Notes under the pieces: generated by a model
The model's input: the letters and a program-made list of their open reading frames with translations, nothing else
Told to the model about the DNA's origin: nothing
Database searches by the model: none
Translations under genes and position numbers: made by a program
Part shown: one piece after another, positions 47,343-57,976 of the stretch
How the letters are laid out: every line of letters starts with the position of its first letter
Numbering within the stretch: the stretch's first letter is position 1
From: Oceanospirillum sediminis
GTDB lineage: Bacteria > Pseudomonadota > Gammaproteobacteria > Pseudomonadales > Halomonadaceae
Length of the DNA: 64,000 bases
Assembly (NCBI RefSeq): GCF_014164585.1
Contig: NZ_JACJFM010000002.1
Span: forward strand, 151,175 to 215,174
Direction: 5' to 3'

Positions 47343-48251
47343 TCAGACTGCAGCAGGTTTCATATATGAAATAGGAGAAATATCAGCTTCTTCAAAAGTG
47401 ATAATCTCATAGCACTCAGGCCTTTGCAGCAACTCTCTGAGCAACATATTATTGAGACCATGACCGGACTTATACCCAACAAACTCACCAATCAGACCAT
47501 AGCCAAGCAAGTAAAAGTCACCGATAGCATCCAGCACTTTATGGCGGACAAACTCATCCTCATAGCGTAAACCATCTTCATTCAGAATATTGTACTCATC
47601 AACGACAATAGCATTATCCATGCTACCACCCAGGGCAAGATTCTTTGAGCGCAAAAACTCAATATCCTGCATAAATCCGAATGTTCTGGCACGACTCACT
47701 TCTTTCACAAAAGAAGTGCTTGAAAAATCAATTGTTATATCCTGCTTCTGACGGGAAAACACTGGATGATCAAAATTAATCCCAAAGGAAACCTTAAAGC
47801 CATCATATGGTTTGAATGAAGCCATTTTATCGCCATCATCAACGCGCACAGACTCTTTAATGCGGATAAATTGCTTTGCTTTATCCTGCTCACAAATACC
47901 TGCAGACTGTATCAGAAATACAAAAGGCCCTGCACTGCCATCCATAATAGGCACTTCCGGAGCGCTGACCTCAACATACAGGTTATCAATCCCCAGACCA
48001 GCCAGAGCGGATAACAGATGCTCAACGGTACCGACTTTTGCTTCTCCTTGACCAATCGTTGTTGATAACGTTGTTTCACTGACATTTGTGGCGGTGGCTT
48101 TTATCTCAACAGCCGGATCAAGATCCGTTCTTCTGAAAACAATGCCCGTGTCAACAGCGGCAGGACGCAAGGTTAAATACACTTTTTTTCCAGAATGCAG
48201 GCCTACGCCTGTCGCACGAATCGTATTCTTTAGTGTCCGCTGTTTAATCAT
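47343..48251 (-). CDS. lpxC: UDP-3-O-acyl-N-acetylglucosamine deacetylase LpxC
   Basis: LpxC performs the committed step of lipid A synthesis. The 302-residue zinc enzyme has H78 ([12 protein letters not shown]) and the zinc pair H237/D241 in [18 protein letters not shown], plus the early [14 protein letters not shown]. It is the last gene of the division cluster, 99 bp after ftsZ, its classical place in gammaproteobacteria. The C-terminus ends in Ala-Ala-Val; in E. coli the tail guides FtsH degradation controlled by LapB, which is also encoded here (5178). Confidence 0.98.
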   Translation of the reverse strand: MIKQRTLKNTIRATGVGLHSGKKVYLTLRPAAVDTGIVFRRTDLDPAVEIKATATNVSETTLSTTIGQGEAKVGTVEHLLSALAGLGIDNLYVEVSAPEVPIMDGSAGPFVFLIQSAGICEQDKAKQFIRIKESVRVDDGDKMASFKPYDGFKVSFGINFDHPVFSRQKQDITIDFSSTSFVKEVSRARTFGFMQDIEFLRSKNLALGGSMDNAIVVDEYNILNEDGLRYEDEFVRHKVLDAIGDFYLLGYGLIGEFVGYKSGHGLNNMLLRELLQRPECYEIITFEEADISPISYMKPAAV

Positions 48252-48350
48252 GCCACTTCTTACGCTATAAGGTTTAAATAGTATCTATCGTACCAGATTA
48301 CTAATGATAACTGCTATCAATAAAAGCTTTTTATGCTTACCGGGCAGATA

Positions 48351-49679
48351 TCAATCCGCCTGCCGTCTCAGGAAAGCAGGAATATCCAGATAATCCATAT
48401 CTGATTTGCTCTCAGCTTGCTTTTTAATAGCAGCAGGATCCTGAGTCTGAGCCTGAGCTTTACGGTTCATCGCGGGCTGACGTTCAAACTGAGTATAGTC
48501 TGTCGGTGCTGAGGCCATCTTCTCTTCAGGTGCCCTTCTGGTTGCAGCCGACTGAGCAGCAGCATTCTGACGCACAGCGGCTTCAGACGAAACAGAACCA
48601 GCCTGTCTGGAGACATCGGCCTGAGGCTGTACCTGTGCCGCAGTAGCTTGCTGAGGTGGCTGTTGAACCTGTGGAGCGGATTGCTGTATATCTTCCGGCT
48701 TACGAGCACCCAGGTCAGGACCAAGGCCAGCAGCAACAACAGTCACTTTCACCTCATCGCTATTATCCATTTCCGGATCAATAGATGTCCCTATCACTAC
48801 AGTAGAATGCTCTGATGAAAACTCATCCAGCAGATCACCTACAGCGGTAAATTCACCAATCGAGAAATCCTGTCCAGCCGAAATATTAACCAGGATACCT
48901 CTGGCATCGCGCAGATCAATATCTTCCAGTAATGGGCTGCGAATAGCTTTCTCTGTTGCTTCCAGAGCACGATTCTCACCACTGGAGGAGCCATTACCCA
49001 TCATAGCCATGCCCTTCTCAGACATCACTGTACGTACATCAGCAAAGTCTACATTGATCATACCTGGACGGGTAATCAGGTCTGCAATACCCTGCACAGC
49101 ACCAAGTAAAACATCATTTGCTGCCCCAAACGCCTGGAGGAGACTGGTATTTTTGCCAAGCGCAGTCAGTAGCTTTTCATTTGGGATCGTGATCAGAGAA
49201 TCAACATGCTCCGACAGAGCCTTAATACCAGCTTCTGCAATTGCCATTCTTTTACGGCCTTCAAACGGGAAAGGCTTGGTAACAACCGCTACTGTCAGAA
49301 TGCCTTGCTCACGGGCTATTTCAGCAATTACCGGTGCGCCACCAGTACCTGTGCCACCACCCATTCCCGCAGCAATAAAAACCATATCAGAACCAGCCAG
49401 CAATTCAGCAATGCGATCCCGATCTTCCAAAGCAGCCTGACGGCCAACTTCCGGATTCGCACCAGCTCCCAGACCTTTAGTCAGCTCGCTGCCCAATTGA
49501 ATAATACTTTTCGCCTCAACCTTTTTCAGTGCCTGGGCATCTGTATTAGCCACAATAAAGTCAACGCCCTCGACATTGTGCCGAAGCATGTGGGTAACCG
49601 CATTACCGCCACCGCCGCCGACTCCGACAACCTTGATGACAGCGTTGGCATTTGCTGCATTATCTAAAATCTCAAACAT
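48351..49679 (-). CDS. ftsZ: Cell division protein FtsZ
   Basis: FtsZ forms the GTP-dependent cytokinetic ring. The 442-residue protein has the tubulin signature GGGTGTG (107-113), the synergy region with [11 protein letters not shown] and the C-terminal peptide [14 protein letters not shown] that binds FtsA and ZipA. Between core and tail lies a Gln/Ala-rich unstructured linker of about 110 residues, which is longer than in E. coli (383 residues in total). It is 38 bp after ftsA and upstream of lpxC. Confidence 0.99.
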   Translation of the reverse strand: MFEILDNAANANAVIKVVGVGGGGGNAVTHMLRHNVEGVDFIVANTDAQALKKVEAKSIIQLGSELTKGLGAGANPEVGRQAALEDRDRIAELLAGSDMVFIAAGMGGGTGTGGAPVIAEIAREQGILTVAVVTKPFPFEGRKRMAIAEAGIKALSEHVDSLITIPNEKLLTALGKNTSLLQAFGAANDVLLGAVQGIADLITRPGMINVDFADVRTVMSEKGMAMMGNGSSSGENRALEATEKAIRSPLLEDIDLRDARGILVNISAGQDFSIGEFTAVGDLLDEFSSEHSTVVIGTSIDPEMDNSDEVKVTVVAAGLGPDLGARKPEDIQQSAPQVQQPPQQATAAQVQPQADVSRQAGSVSSEAAVRQNAAAQSAATRRAPEEKMASAPTDYTQFERQPAMNRKAQAQTQDPAAIKKQAESKSDMDYLDIPAFLRRQAD

Positions 49680-49717
49680 TATCCAGTCTCCTCAACGCAC
49701 TATAAAACGCAGCTTTG

Positions 49718-51010
49718 TCAGAAGTTACCCTTAAACCAGCCTTTAATTCTATCAACTACACCGGCATCAACGCTATCAATATCGTGAACCGTTGCGGATG
49801 TCCCATGCGATTCTGCCTGTTTTTCACCTGAGTAGCTGGCCTGAGATCTGGAAAGATCATTATTATGCAAGCCATATGCAATCAGGCCGACTCCTGTAGA
49901 GTAAATCGGGTTTCCCATTACCTCTGATAACCCTTTAATATTAACAGGAGATGCGATTCTTACCTGCATATGAAAGATCTCTTCTGCCAACTGAGTCACA
50001 CCTTCCATCTTAGATGCCCCTCCAGTCAACACGACACCTGCAGGAATCAGGTCTTCAAACCCACTACGACGAATTTCATCCAGAACCAGTGAAAACAGTT
50101 CTTCGTATCTTGGCTCAACAACTTCAGCCAGTCTTTGCCTGGACAGCTCCTGAGGCTCACGATCCCCAATACTGGGGACTTCAAAAACATGATCCTCATC
50201 CGCCAGCTGCGTTAAAGCGCAGGCATATTTAATTTTAATCTCTTCCGCACTTTTTGTCGGTGTTCTTAGCGCCATTGCAATATCATTAGTCACCTGATCG
50301 CCTGCAATGGGAATCACAGCAGTATGTTTAATCGCACCTTCAGTAAAAATAGCAATATCTGTGGTGCCACCACCAATATCTACCATACAAACGCCCAGTT
50401 CGCGTTCATCGTCACTCAGAACTGCATGACTTGAAGCCAGCTGCTCAAGGATGATGCCGTCAACATCCAGATTACAGCGCTGCACACACTTCTCAATATT
50501 ATGTATAGCATTAACGGCCGCTGTCACCAGATGCACTTTGGCTTCAAGTCTTACACCCGACATACCAAGAGGCTCTTTAATTCCTTCATGATCATCAATG
50601 GCATATTCCTGAGCCAGTAGATGAATAATCTCCTGATCTGCCGTAATGGTGACAGCCTGAGCCGTTTCAATAACACGATCAATATCGGCCTGAGTCACTT
50701 CGCGGTTTGTGGTACCTACCACGCCATGAGAGTTCTGACTTCTGATATGACTGCCAGCAATACCGACAAAAACAGAGTGAATATCATACCCGGCCATCAG
50801 TTCAGCTTCTTCGATAGCTCGCTGAATAGACTGAACGGTAGACTCAATATTAATCACCACTCCTTTTTTCATACCAAAAGAAGGATGAGTTCCTATGCCA
50901 ACAATCTCAATATCGCCATCCGGTCGCTGGTGTCCAACAATAGCAACAACTTTGGATGTTCCGATATCAAGCCCGACAATTGTTTTGTTGTCCGTCATAT
51001 CTGCCGCCAT
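49718..51010 (-). CDS. ftsA: Cell division protein FtsA
   Basis: FtsA is an actin-like ATPase that ties FtsZ to the membrane. The 430-residue protein has the phosphate-1 motif IVGLDIGTSKVVAIVG, VDIGGGTTDIAIF (phosphate 2), the adenosine motif VVLTGGASKMEG and the C-terminal amphipathic membrane helix GVVDRIKGWFKGNF. I use the ATG at 51010 by comparison with FtsA starts; a TTG at 51043 is possible but gives a longer unconserved start. It lies between ftsQ and ftsZ in the normal order. Confidence 0.98.
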   Translation of the reverse strand: MAADMTDNKTIVGLDIGTSKVVAIVGHQRPDGDIEIVGIGTHPSFGMKKGVVINIESTVQSIQRAIEEAELMAGYDIHSVFVGIAGSHIRSQNSHGVVGTTNREVTQADIDRVIETAQAVTITADQEIIHLLAQEYAIDDHEGIKEPLGMSGVRLEAKVHLVTAAVNAIHNIEKCVQRCNLDVDGIILEQLASSHAVLSDDERELGVCMVDIGGGTTDIAIFTEGAIKHTAVIPIAGDQVTNDIAMALRTPTKSAEEIKIKYACALTQLADEDHVFEVPSIGDREPQELSRQRLAEVVEPRYEELFSLVLDEIRRSGFEDLIPAGVVLTGGASKMEGVTQLAEEIFHMQVRIASPVNIKGLSEVMGNPIYSTGVGLIAYGLHNNDLSRSQASYSGEKQAESHGTSATVHDIDSVDAGVVDRIKGWFKGNF

Positions 51011-51082
51011 AAGCCGGGCATACTCCTGAATACTGAAACTCAAAAACCAAGAAAAAACAGATCATCTGCAAGATTATAAAGA

Positions 51083-51781
51083 CTATTGCTGCCATTCAAC
51101 AGCAAAACCATTAGGGTACCTCATATCCACCAGACGTATTTCACTCCAGCGCTCAGGCAGCTTTTCGTAAACTGATTTCAGACGCCTCAGATTCGCTTCC
51201 AGATGATCTTTACCCAGCAGAATCCAGGGACCATCAGCAATATGAAGTGACCAGGCACCATATCCAGCCAGAGACAGCACATCTGGTTTTAATCCGTACG
51301 CTTCCAGCTCCTGCCTGACCGTCTGATAAACCTGCCAGACCTTCTCTTCACTTCCCGGAGGCCCTGCAAGATGCGGTAAAGATTCAAACGCTTTCTGATC
51401 CTTTGGAAAAAAAGGAACTAGATTAGAATCCAGCAAACCATTTTGCAACCAGTTTGCTACGGCTTGCTTTTCTTTCAGCCTTAACTCTATCTGTTCTGGC
51501 CAGACGCGTTTGATGTCAGCACTGTCCACCCAGGGCAGAGCTTCAACCCCACTCTTCACTTCGGATAACTCTGAAGCCAGGAACCCAGGCAGCAGACTTC
51601 TCGCCAGAACATACTGCAACTGGTCCGGACGGGTATGTTCAAGCTTTCCTAACACCCGAACTTCACTGACAGGCCAGTAAAGCAGCGGCTGAATAAACTT
51701 ATATCCTGCCGCAATGATAATAAATACCAAAGTAAGGATCAGTGGATTTAACCAGTCAAGACGTAACTGATAACGACTCAC
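51083..51781 (-). CDS. ftsQ: Cell division protein FtsQ
   Basis: FtsQ links early and late divisome proteins in the periplasm. The 232-residue bitopic protein has a short cytoplasmic start, one membrane segment (about 14-32), the POTRA domain (about 36-105; VSEVRVLGKLEH) and the beta domain with WIKRVWPEQIELRLKEK-type sequence (as DIKRVWPEQIELRLKEKQAV). The likely start is GTG at 51781, with AAAGGAG 7 nt upstream; the adjacent TTG at 51784 is only 4 nt from the same site. Order ddl-ftsQ-ftsA is canonical. Confidence 0.95.
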   Translation of the reverse strand: MSRYQLRLDWLNPLILTLVFIIIAAGYKFIQPLLYWPVSEVRVLGKLEHTRPDQLQYVLARSLLPGFLASELSEVKSGVEALPWVDSADIKRVWPEQIELRLKEKQAVANWLQNGLLDSNLVPFFPKDQKAFESLPHLAGPPGSEEKVWQVYQTVRQELEAYGLKPDVLSLAGYGAWSLHIADGPWILLGKDHLEANLRRLKSVYEKLPERWSEIRLVDMRYPNGFAVEWQQ

Positions 51782-51800
51782 CAATGAACTCCTTTACCAC

Positions 51801-52712
51801 TCACACAGCATGATAACGTTTCTGCGCAGCCCTGATAATTTCAAGAACCAGCTCAGCAAAGCTATAACCTGCAGCCTTTCCAGCCATAGGTACCAGACTA
51901 TGATCAGTCATACCAGGCAGAGTGTTGACTTCCAGCAACTGAGGCCTGTTGTCACCATCAACCATCAGATCAACACGCCCCCAATCCCGACATCCCACTG
52001 CATTGAAAGCTTCAATAGCCAGGGACTGAATATGGGATTCTTCTGCCTCTGTTAAACCACAAGGCAGCAGATATCGGGTATCATCCACCAGATATTTCGC
52101 CTCATAATCATAAAACTGGTGATGAGTCTCCAGACCAATAACAGGCAGCGCCCGACCGTCAAGAATCGTTACGGTATACTCCTTTCCGGTAATCCATTGC
52201 TCTGCAATAACCTGACTATCCAGCTCTTCAGCTTTGAGAACAGCCACTTTAAGCTCATCCAGCTGCTCAACTTTGGACAGACCGATACTGGAGCCTTCAT
52301 GAACAGGCTTAACCATGAGGGGACCACCAAGAGTCTGCCAGATCTGTTCGGGATCACTGTCATGATCAATCACAGCATATGCAGGTGTTGGCAAACCCAG
52401 TGTTTGCCAGATCTGTTTGGTCCGTACTTTGTCCATAGCCAGAGCAGAACCCAGCACACCACTGCCTGTGTAGGGAATGTCCAGGCTATCAAGCAATCCC
52501 TGAATAGTGCCATCTTCGCCACCCCGACCATGCAGCGCCAGAAATGCGATATCAAATTCATTTTTTCGGAACTGATCCAGCCAGCCTTCACAAACATCAA
52601 CAGGCAACACATCAATATCAATACTGCGCAAAGCATCAATGACTGCCTGCCCGCTCTTCAGAGAAACAGCTCTCTCAGCTGACATGCCACCATACAGAAC
52701 GGCCACCCGCAT
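51801..52712 (-). CDS. ddl: D-alanine--D-alanine ligase
   Basis: Ddl makes the D-Ala-D-Ala dipeptide used by MurF. The ATP-grasp protein (303 residues) has VLYGGMSAERAVSLKSG (substrate loop), FLALHGRGGEDGTIQGLLD, the ATP-binding VKPVHEGSSIGLSKV and LEVNTLPGMTDHSLVP, which is the metal/D-Ala site. I take the ATG at 52712, which lies just after the murC stop with AGGA 8 nt upstream, rather than the ATG at 52727 which lacks a ribosome site. The order murC-ddl-ftsQ corresponds to ddlB. Confidence 0.96.
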   Translation of the reverse strand: MRVAVLYGGMSAERAVSLKSGQAVIDALRSIDIDVLPVDVCEGWLDQFRKNEFDIAFLALHGRGGEDGTIQGLLDSLDIPYTGSGVLGSALAMDKVRTKQIWQTLGLPTPAYAVIDHDSDPEQIWQTLGGPLMVKPVHEGSSIGLSKVEQLDELKVAVLKAEELDSQVIAEQWITGKEYTVTILDGRALPVIGLETHHQFYDYEAKYLVDDTRYLLPCGLTEAEESHIQSLAIEAFNAVGCRDWGRVDLMVDGDNRPQLLEVNTLPGMTDHSLVPMAGKAAGYSFAELVLEIIRAAQKRYHAV

Positions 52713-52713
52713 A

Positions 52714-54159
52714 TCACTTATCCTCATTGATTACTGTTTTAAGGTCAGAAGCCGATAGCTTCTGCGCCAGCCCACCAATATCTCCTGCACCCTGCATCAA
52801 CAGGATATCTCCATCATTCAGCACCGAAGACAGGACTTTGCTCAGTTCTTTTTTATCAGGAATAAATACAGGCTCAACCTGCCCTCTCTCCCGGATACTA
52901 CGACTCAGTGCACGACCATCGGCACCAGGAATGACCTGCTCACCAGCCGCATAGACCTCCATCAGCAAGAGTTTATCCACACCGGACAAAACCTGAACGA
53001 AATCTTCATACAGATCACGGGTTCTGCTGAAACGATGAGGCTGATATACCATAACCAGCCTGCGTTCGGGCCAGCCACTGCGTACAGCATTAATCGTTGC
53101 TTCCACTTCTCTGGGGTGATGGCCATAATCATCCACCAGCATGGCAGAGCCATTATCGTGCTCCAGCTGACCTAACACCTGGAAGCGACGGCCAACACCT
53201 TCAAAACGTGCCAGCCCCTGACAAATAGCCTGATCATTGACACTTTCATCTGTAGCGACAGCAATAACAGCCAGAGCATTCAGTGCATTATGTTTACCGG
53301 GCATATTCAGTGTCACTGGCAGATCAGGTAAACCTCCTGGCCTGCAGGCTGTGAAACTGATCTGCTGCCCTTGCTGAGAAAAAGACTCAATCCTGTAATC
53401 AGCATCATCACTGAAACCGTAAGTAATAACTGGCCGGCTTATTTCCGGAAGAATATCTCTGACAACAGGATCATCAATACAGACAACAGCCAGACCATAG
53501 AAAGGTAAGTTGTGCAAAAAGTCGATAAATGTCTGTTTCAGTTTGCTGAAATCACCACCATAGGTCGACATGTGATCAGCATCAATATTGGTCACGATAG
53601 AGACCATTGGCTGCAGATGCAGGAATGACGCATCACTTTCATCTGCTTCTGCAACCAGGTAACGACTTTCACCCAGCCTGGCATTGCTGCCTGCGCTATT
53701 AAGACGTCCGCCAATAACAAAAGTAGGGTCAAGCTGAGCTTCTGCCAGTACAGTTGCCATCAGACTGGTGGTGGTGGTTTTACCATGAGTACCCGCAACA
53801 GCAATACCGTGCCGGAAACGCATCAGCTCTGCCAGCATTTCAGCGCGACGCACAATTGGCACCCGATTGGCCATAGCATAGGCTACTTCGGGATTATCCG
53901 GGTTAATCGCTGTTGATACGACAACAACATCTGCTCCGGATACATTAGATTCCGAATGACCGATAAAAACCTGAGCCCCCAGCCCTATCAGACGTTTCAC
54001 GCTGGCAGATTCATTCAGATCTGAGCCAGATATCGCATACCCCTGATTCAACAGCACCTCTGCGATGCCACACATACCTACGCCACCAATACCAACAAAA
54101 TGAATACGCTGGATCCGGCGCATTCCGGGAACACGATAACCGTTTTTTTCTTCAGTCAA
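52714..54159 (-). CDS. murC: UDP-N-acetylmuramate--L-alanine ligase
   Basis: MurC adds L-Ala to UDP-MurNAc, the first step of the stem peptide. The 481-residue enzyme (P. aeruginosa 480) has the nucleotide-binding [17 protein letters not shown], the ATP P-loop [11 protein letters not shown] and [14 protein letters not shown] near the C-terminal third. I use the TTG at 54159, with GGAG 8 nt upstream and an overlap with the murG stop; this reproduces the pseudomonad N-terminus (a short polar stretch before MRRI). The ATG at 54225 would overlap murG by 74 bp. Confidence 0.97.
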   Translation of the reverse strand: MTEEKNGYRVPGMRRIQRIHFVGIGGVGMCGIAEVLLNQGYAISGSDLNESASVKRLIGLGAQVFIGHSESNVSGADVVVVSTAINPDNPEVAYAMANRVPIVRRAEMLAELMRFRHGIAVAGTHGKTTTTSLMATVLAEAQLDPTFVIGGRLNSAGSNARLGESRYLVAEADESDASFLHLQPMVSIVTNIDADHMSTYGGDFSKLKQTFIDFLHNLPFYGLAVVCIDDPVVRDILPEISRPVITYGFSDDADYRIESFSQQGQQISFTACRPGGLPDLPVTLNMPGKHNALNALAVIAVATDESVNDQAICQGLARFEGVGRRFQVLGQLEHDNGSAMLVDDYGHHPREVEATINAVRSGWPERRLVMVYQPHRFSRTRDLYEDFVQVLSGVDKLLLMEVYAAGEQVIPGADGRALSRSIRERGQVEPVFIPDKKELSKVLSSVLNDGDILLMQGAGDIGGLAQKLSASDLKTVINEDK

Positions 54160-55243
54160 AACATATCTCCAGACACTCATCAACAACCTGACTGGTCGCT
54201 CTGGGCTGAGCGGCTTTACGTGCATTCAGGCCCATTTGCTTCAATTGTTTTTTATCTGCGGACAAATCAGTCAGCACTTTTGCCAGCGTAGACGCATTCA
54301 TTTCTTTCTGAGGCATCAGCACAGCAGCCTTTTCGTGGACCAGAAAACGGGCGTTCGCTGTCTGATGATCATCAACAGCAATCGGCAGAGGCACCAGAAC
54401 AGAAGCCCGGCCAGCTGCGGCCAGTTCAGAAACAGTCAAGGCTCCGGCACGACACAATACCAGATCAGCCCAGCTGTATGCCTGATGCATATCATCAATA
54501 AATTCCGTCACATCAGAGTCAATATTAACAGCCTGGTAAGCCTGACATGTCCGGTCTTTTTTACCTTTCCCGGACTGATGACGCACCACTGGACGCTGGT
54601 GTTCTGGGATAGAGCTTAACGCTTCAGGTAAGCAATCATTGATCGCCTGAGCACCCAGGCTTCCACCAACCACCAGCAAGTGATAGCGCTCATTTTCAGT
54701 ACAGACTGGCGCTATATCAAACAGCTCATTTCGAACCGGATTACCACTCACGACGGCTTTATCTTCTGCAAAAGCGCCGGGAAAAGCAGCAAAGGTTTTA
54801 CGGGCAAAACGGTTTAACCAGCGATTTGTCATACCGGCGACAGCATTCTGCTCATGAATAAACAAAGGCACCCTCATTATCCAGGCAGCAAGCCCTCCCG
54901 GACCACTGGCAAAACCTCCCAGCCCGATAACCAGGTCAGGTTTATAGCGCCTTAATACCGATATCGCCTGCCAGACAGACCTGATAATTAACCAGGGAGC
55001 TGATAACTTTCTCCGTATACCTTTGCCTCTCAGACCAGCTACCTGAACATGATTTAATGGAATATCAGCCGCTGGAACCAGCCGGTTTTCAATACCGTTC
55101 GGACTGCCAAGCCACTCAACTGTCAGCCCTCGTTTGCGGAACTCAGATGCCAGTGAAAGAGCCGGAATAACATGTCCACCCGTTCCTCCGGCCATGATGA
55201 GCACTCGTTTCCCCTGATAGGGGTTAGTATCTTTTTCTGGCAT
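54152..55243 (-). CDS. murG: Lipid II synthase MurG (UDP-GlcNAc transferase)
   Basis: MurG transfers GlcNAc to lipid I on the cytoplasmic face of the inner membrane. The 363-residue GT-B enzyme has G loop 1 ([13 protein letters not shown], 17-29), G loop 2 ([14 protein letters not shown]), the acceptor region [17 protein letters not shown] loop 3 ([11 protein letters not shown]) and the UDP-GlcNAc signature [15 protein letters not shown]. It overlaps ftsW by 20 bp and murC by 8 bp, typical of the packed dcw cluster. Confidence 0.98.
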   Translation of the reverse strand: MPEKDTNPYQGKRVLIMAGGTGGHVIPALSLASEFRKRGLTVEWLGSPNGIENRLVPAADIPLNHVQVAGLRGKGIRRKLSAPWLIIRSVWQAISVLRRYKPDLVIGLGGFASGPGGLAAWIMRVPLFIHEQNAVAGMTNRWLNRFARKTFAAFPGAFAEDKAVVSGNPVRNELFDIAPVCTENERYHLLVVGGSLGAQAINDCLPEALSSIPEHQRPVVRHQSGKGKKDRTCQAYQAVNIDSDVTEFIDDMHQAYSWADLVLCRAGALTVSELAAAGRASVLVPLPIAVDDHQTANARFLVHEKAAVLMPQKEMNASTLAKVLTDLSADKKQLKQMGLNARKAAQPRATSQVVDECLEICFD

Positions 55244-56507
55244 ACTCCGCTCGTTTCTCTTCCTTCAGGCGTTCACGTTCTTTCAGTGTCAGTCGGGTTT
55301 CCTGATCAACCCTGAGGGTAATGGCGACCATAACACAACTGACCAGAAGACTACTGCCGCCATAACTCATAAAAGGCAAGGTAAGCCCCTTTGTTGGCAA
55401 CAGACCAGTATTCACACCAATATTAATAAAAACCTGTGCGGAAATAACCAGAGCCAGACCAAAACAGGTATAACAGTGGAACAGTAAGCCTGTCTCACCG
55501 GCCTTTCGCGCAATATGAACCATGCGAAAAACCAGCAAACCATAAATAAACAGTGTCGCCAGTGCTCCAATTAACCCCAGCTCTTCAGCCAGAATAGCAA
55601 ATACAAAATCAGTATGCGCTTCCGGCAGATAAAACAACTTCTGGACACTATTGCCCAGCCCAAGTCCATCCCAGCCGCCCCGACCAAAAGCGATCAGAGC
55701 CTGCGTCAGCTGATACCCTGAATCAAACTGGGCAGACCAGGGATCAAAATACGTTGTCAGTCGTTTCATTCGATAAGGCTGCATCATAGCAATCATTCCA
55801 GCCATAGAAACGGTAGCCACCAGAAGCAGAATGAAACGCATCATGCCAACACCGGATAAAAACAACATACCCAGCATACTACCCAGAATCACAACAGTAG
55901 CACCATAATCCGGTTCCATAATCAGCAATAGCCCCATAAAGACCATTACTGCCAGCGGCTTAATAAAACCAGACCACCTATTTCTGACCTCATCCAGTCG
56001 TCGCACCAGATACCCAGCCAGATAAACCATCATAAACAGCTTGGCTAGTTCCGAGGGCTGCAAATTAACAATACCCAGAGAGATCCAGCGGGAACTACCA
56101 TTAATCTCACGCCCGATTCCCGGCACCAGCACCGCCAGCAATAATAAAAAAGCCATCAGTAGCAGGACAAAACTGTTGTCATACCACCAGCGCATGGGAA
56201 TCAAGACAATAAATAGCCCCAGTCCCAGCCCCATCAACACATAAATACCGTGGCGAATGCTGAAAAAGAAAGGATTACCGTACCGGCTGCCAGCGACTTC
56301 CATCGATGCAGAGGTCACCATCAACCAGCCCAGAAACAACAAGAACAGAGCCGAAAAAAGCAACCAGCCATCCACTCGGCGTGTCATTTCCCTGTTTACA
56401 TATGGCAGGTGTAAAAATGTAGCCAGCGCACTGATCTTACCGGTATCCTGTTCTGCAGGAGCGACCTCAGCCCCCATCTTAAATTTTGCTAATTTCTCAG
56501 CAATCAA
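55224..56507 (-). CDS. ftsW: Septal peptidoglycan polymerase FtsW
   Basis: FtsW polymerises lipid II at the septum with FtsI. The 427-residue SEDS protein has ten predicted membrane segments and the family motifs NLQPSELAKLFMMVYLAGYL, GYQLTQALIAFGRGGWDGLG, PEAHTDFVFAILAEELG and GLTLPFMSYGGSSLL. The apparent start is TTG at 56507, with AAAGGAG 7 nt upstream and an 11-bp overlap with murD; the ATG at 56477 is a less likely start. Order murD-ftsW-murG is canonical. Confidence 0.97.
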   Translation of the reverse strand: MIAEKLAKFKMGAEVAPAEQDTGKISALATFLHLPYVNREMTRRVDGWLLFSALFLLFLGWLMVTSASMEVAGSRYGNPFFFSIRHGIYVLMGLGLGLFIVLIPMRWWYDNSFVLLLMAFLLLLAVLVPGIGREINGSSRWISLGIVNLQPSELAKLFMMVYLAGYLVRRLDEVRNRWSGFIKPLAVMVFMGLLLIMEPDYGATVVILGSMLGMLFLSGVGMMRFILLLVATVSMAGMIAMMQPYRMKRLTTYFDPWSAQFDSGYQLTQALIAFGRGGWDGLGLGNSVQKLFYLPEAHTDFVFAILAEELGLIGALATLFIYGLLVFRMVHIARKAGETGLLFHCYTCFGLALVISAQVFINIGVNTGLLPTKGLTLPFMSYGGSSLLVSCVMVAITLRVDQETRLTLKERERLKEEKRAEYARKRY

Positions 56508-57837
56508 GGCTCAGCTCCTTTACTGCAGATACAAAAGCATCCCCACGAGCAGCATACCCCGAAAACATATCAAAACTGGCGCAGGCTGGTGATAACAGTA
56601 CCAGATCTTCAGGCTCAGCCACCGCACGGGCCTTAATGACAGCATCCTGCATATCGGCGGCATAACTGAAGGCAATTCCATCTGGTAATATGGCTTCAAT
56701 CTGAGGCCCATCTCTTCCCAGTAGAACCACTTCCCGGCAATACGACTGCACAGGCTCTGCAAGGTCTCCAAAATCAGCACCTTTGCCATCACCTCCGGCA
56801 ATCAGTATCAACTTACCAGCACATCCGGGACCTAAGCCATTCAACGCAGCAACGGTTGCCCCAACATTCGTACCTTTCGAGTCATTAATATAATTAACAC
56901 CATCAATACTGCCTGCCAGTTGACAACGATGGGCCAACCCCTGAAAAGATCTGAGTGCCTCCAGCATGGCAGAAAATGAAAAACCGGCACACTGACCGAT
57001 CGCCAGAGCTGCCAGAGCATTTTCCTGGCCATGCCTGCCGGTCAGAGTAATGTCATCAACAGCAATCAGACGCTCATGCCCCAGAGCCAGATATTCTTTT
57101 CCTTCATGACAGACCACACCAAACTCACCAGACTCAGGCTGGTCGGTACCAAACCCAACCATCCCTGTTTTATAACCATGAACAGGCAGAGTAGCCTCAT
57201 CAGAGCGGTTGACTACTGCGTATTCACATCCGGCATAGACCCTCTGTTTGGCAAGCGTGTACTCCAGAACATCAGGGTAACGATCCATATGATCCGGGCT
57301 TATATTAAGAATACAGGCCACCTGAGCTTTCAGAGAGTGCGTTGTCTCCAGCTGAAAAGAAGACAGCTCCAGTACATACAGATCTTTTGGTGAGTCTTTA
57401 AGCAACTCAAGGGCAGGAACACCAATATTCCCCCCCATACCGACATTAATCCCTGACCTCTCTGCCATTTGAGCTACCAGAGAAGTCACCGTACTTTTCG
57501 CATTAGACCCTGTTATCGCAATAATCGGGACAGATACCGCCCGGGCAAACAGTTCAATATCACCAACGATGGAAACACCTTGCTCCGCAGCCAGGCAAAT
57601 TGCAGGCTCACTGATCGCGACCCCGGGACTGACCACCAATTCCTGAGCCTCACACAACTGCCCTGCATCCAGCGGTCCCAGCCAGATTTCAGTATCAGGA
57701 AACGCCTGTTCAAACTGCTCAAGTCCCGGAGGCCTGAAACGGGTATCAGCTACAGCAAACGCCACACCCTGATCTGCCAGATAACGAGCACAGGATAAAC
57801 CTGTTTGTCCAAGTCCTATAATTACAGAATGCGGCAA
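56497..57837 (-). CDS. murD: UDP-N-acetylmuramoyl-L-alanine--D-glutamate ligase
   Basis: MurD adds D-Glu to the growing stem peptide. The 446-residue enzyme has IIGLGQTGLSCARYL at its start, the ATP loop ITGSNAKSTVTSLVAQM, VLELSSFQLETT, GLAHRCQ and LSPACASFDMF. I chose the TTG at 57837 with GGGGG 7 nt upstream; the ATG at 57960 adds 41 residues that look unlike MurD. An ATG at 57873 has no ribosome site. It follows mraY and overlaps ftsW. Confidence 0.96.
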   Translation of the reverse strand: MPHSVIIGLGQTGLSCARYLADQGVAFAVADTRFRPPGLEQFEQAFPDTEIWLGPLDAGQLCEAQELVVSPGVAISEPAICLAAEQGVSIVGDIELFARAVSVPIIAITGSNAKSTVTSLVAQMAERSGINVGMGGNIGVPALELLKDSPKDLYVLELSSFQLETTHSLKAQVACILNISPDHMDRYPDVLEYTLAKQRVYAGCEYAVVNRSDEATLPVHGYKTGMVGFGTDQPESGEFGVVCHEGKEYLALGHERLIAVDDITLTGRHGQENALAALAIGQCAGFSFSAMLEALRSFQGLAHRCQLAGSIDGVNYINDSKGTNVGATVAALNGLGPGCAGKLILIAGGDGKGADFGDLAEPVQSYCREVVLLGRDGPQIEAILPDGIAFSYAADMQDAVIKARAVAEPEDLVLLSPACASFDMFSGYAARGDAFVSAVKELSLDC

Positions 57838-57976
57838 AATCCAGCCCCCTTTCAGCGTTCTGCACAGAGTCATAAACACCAGAACAAAAGTTTCTCTGCC
57901 AAACGCAGTCTTATACTCCAGCCCGGAACAGGCAACTATCGAAGTGCTTCGTCCGGACATACCAATCTGAATAACC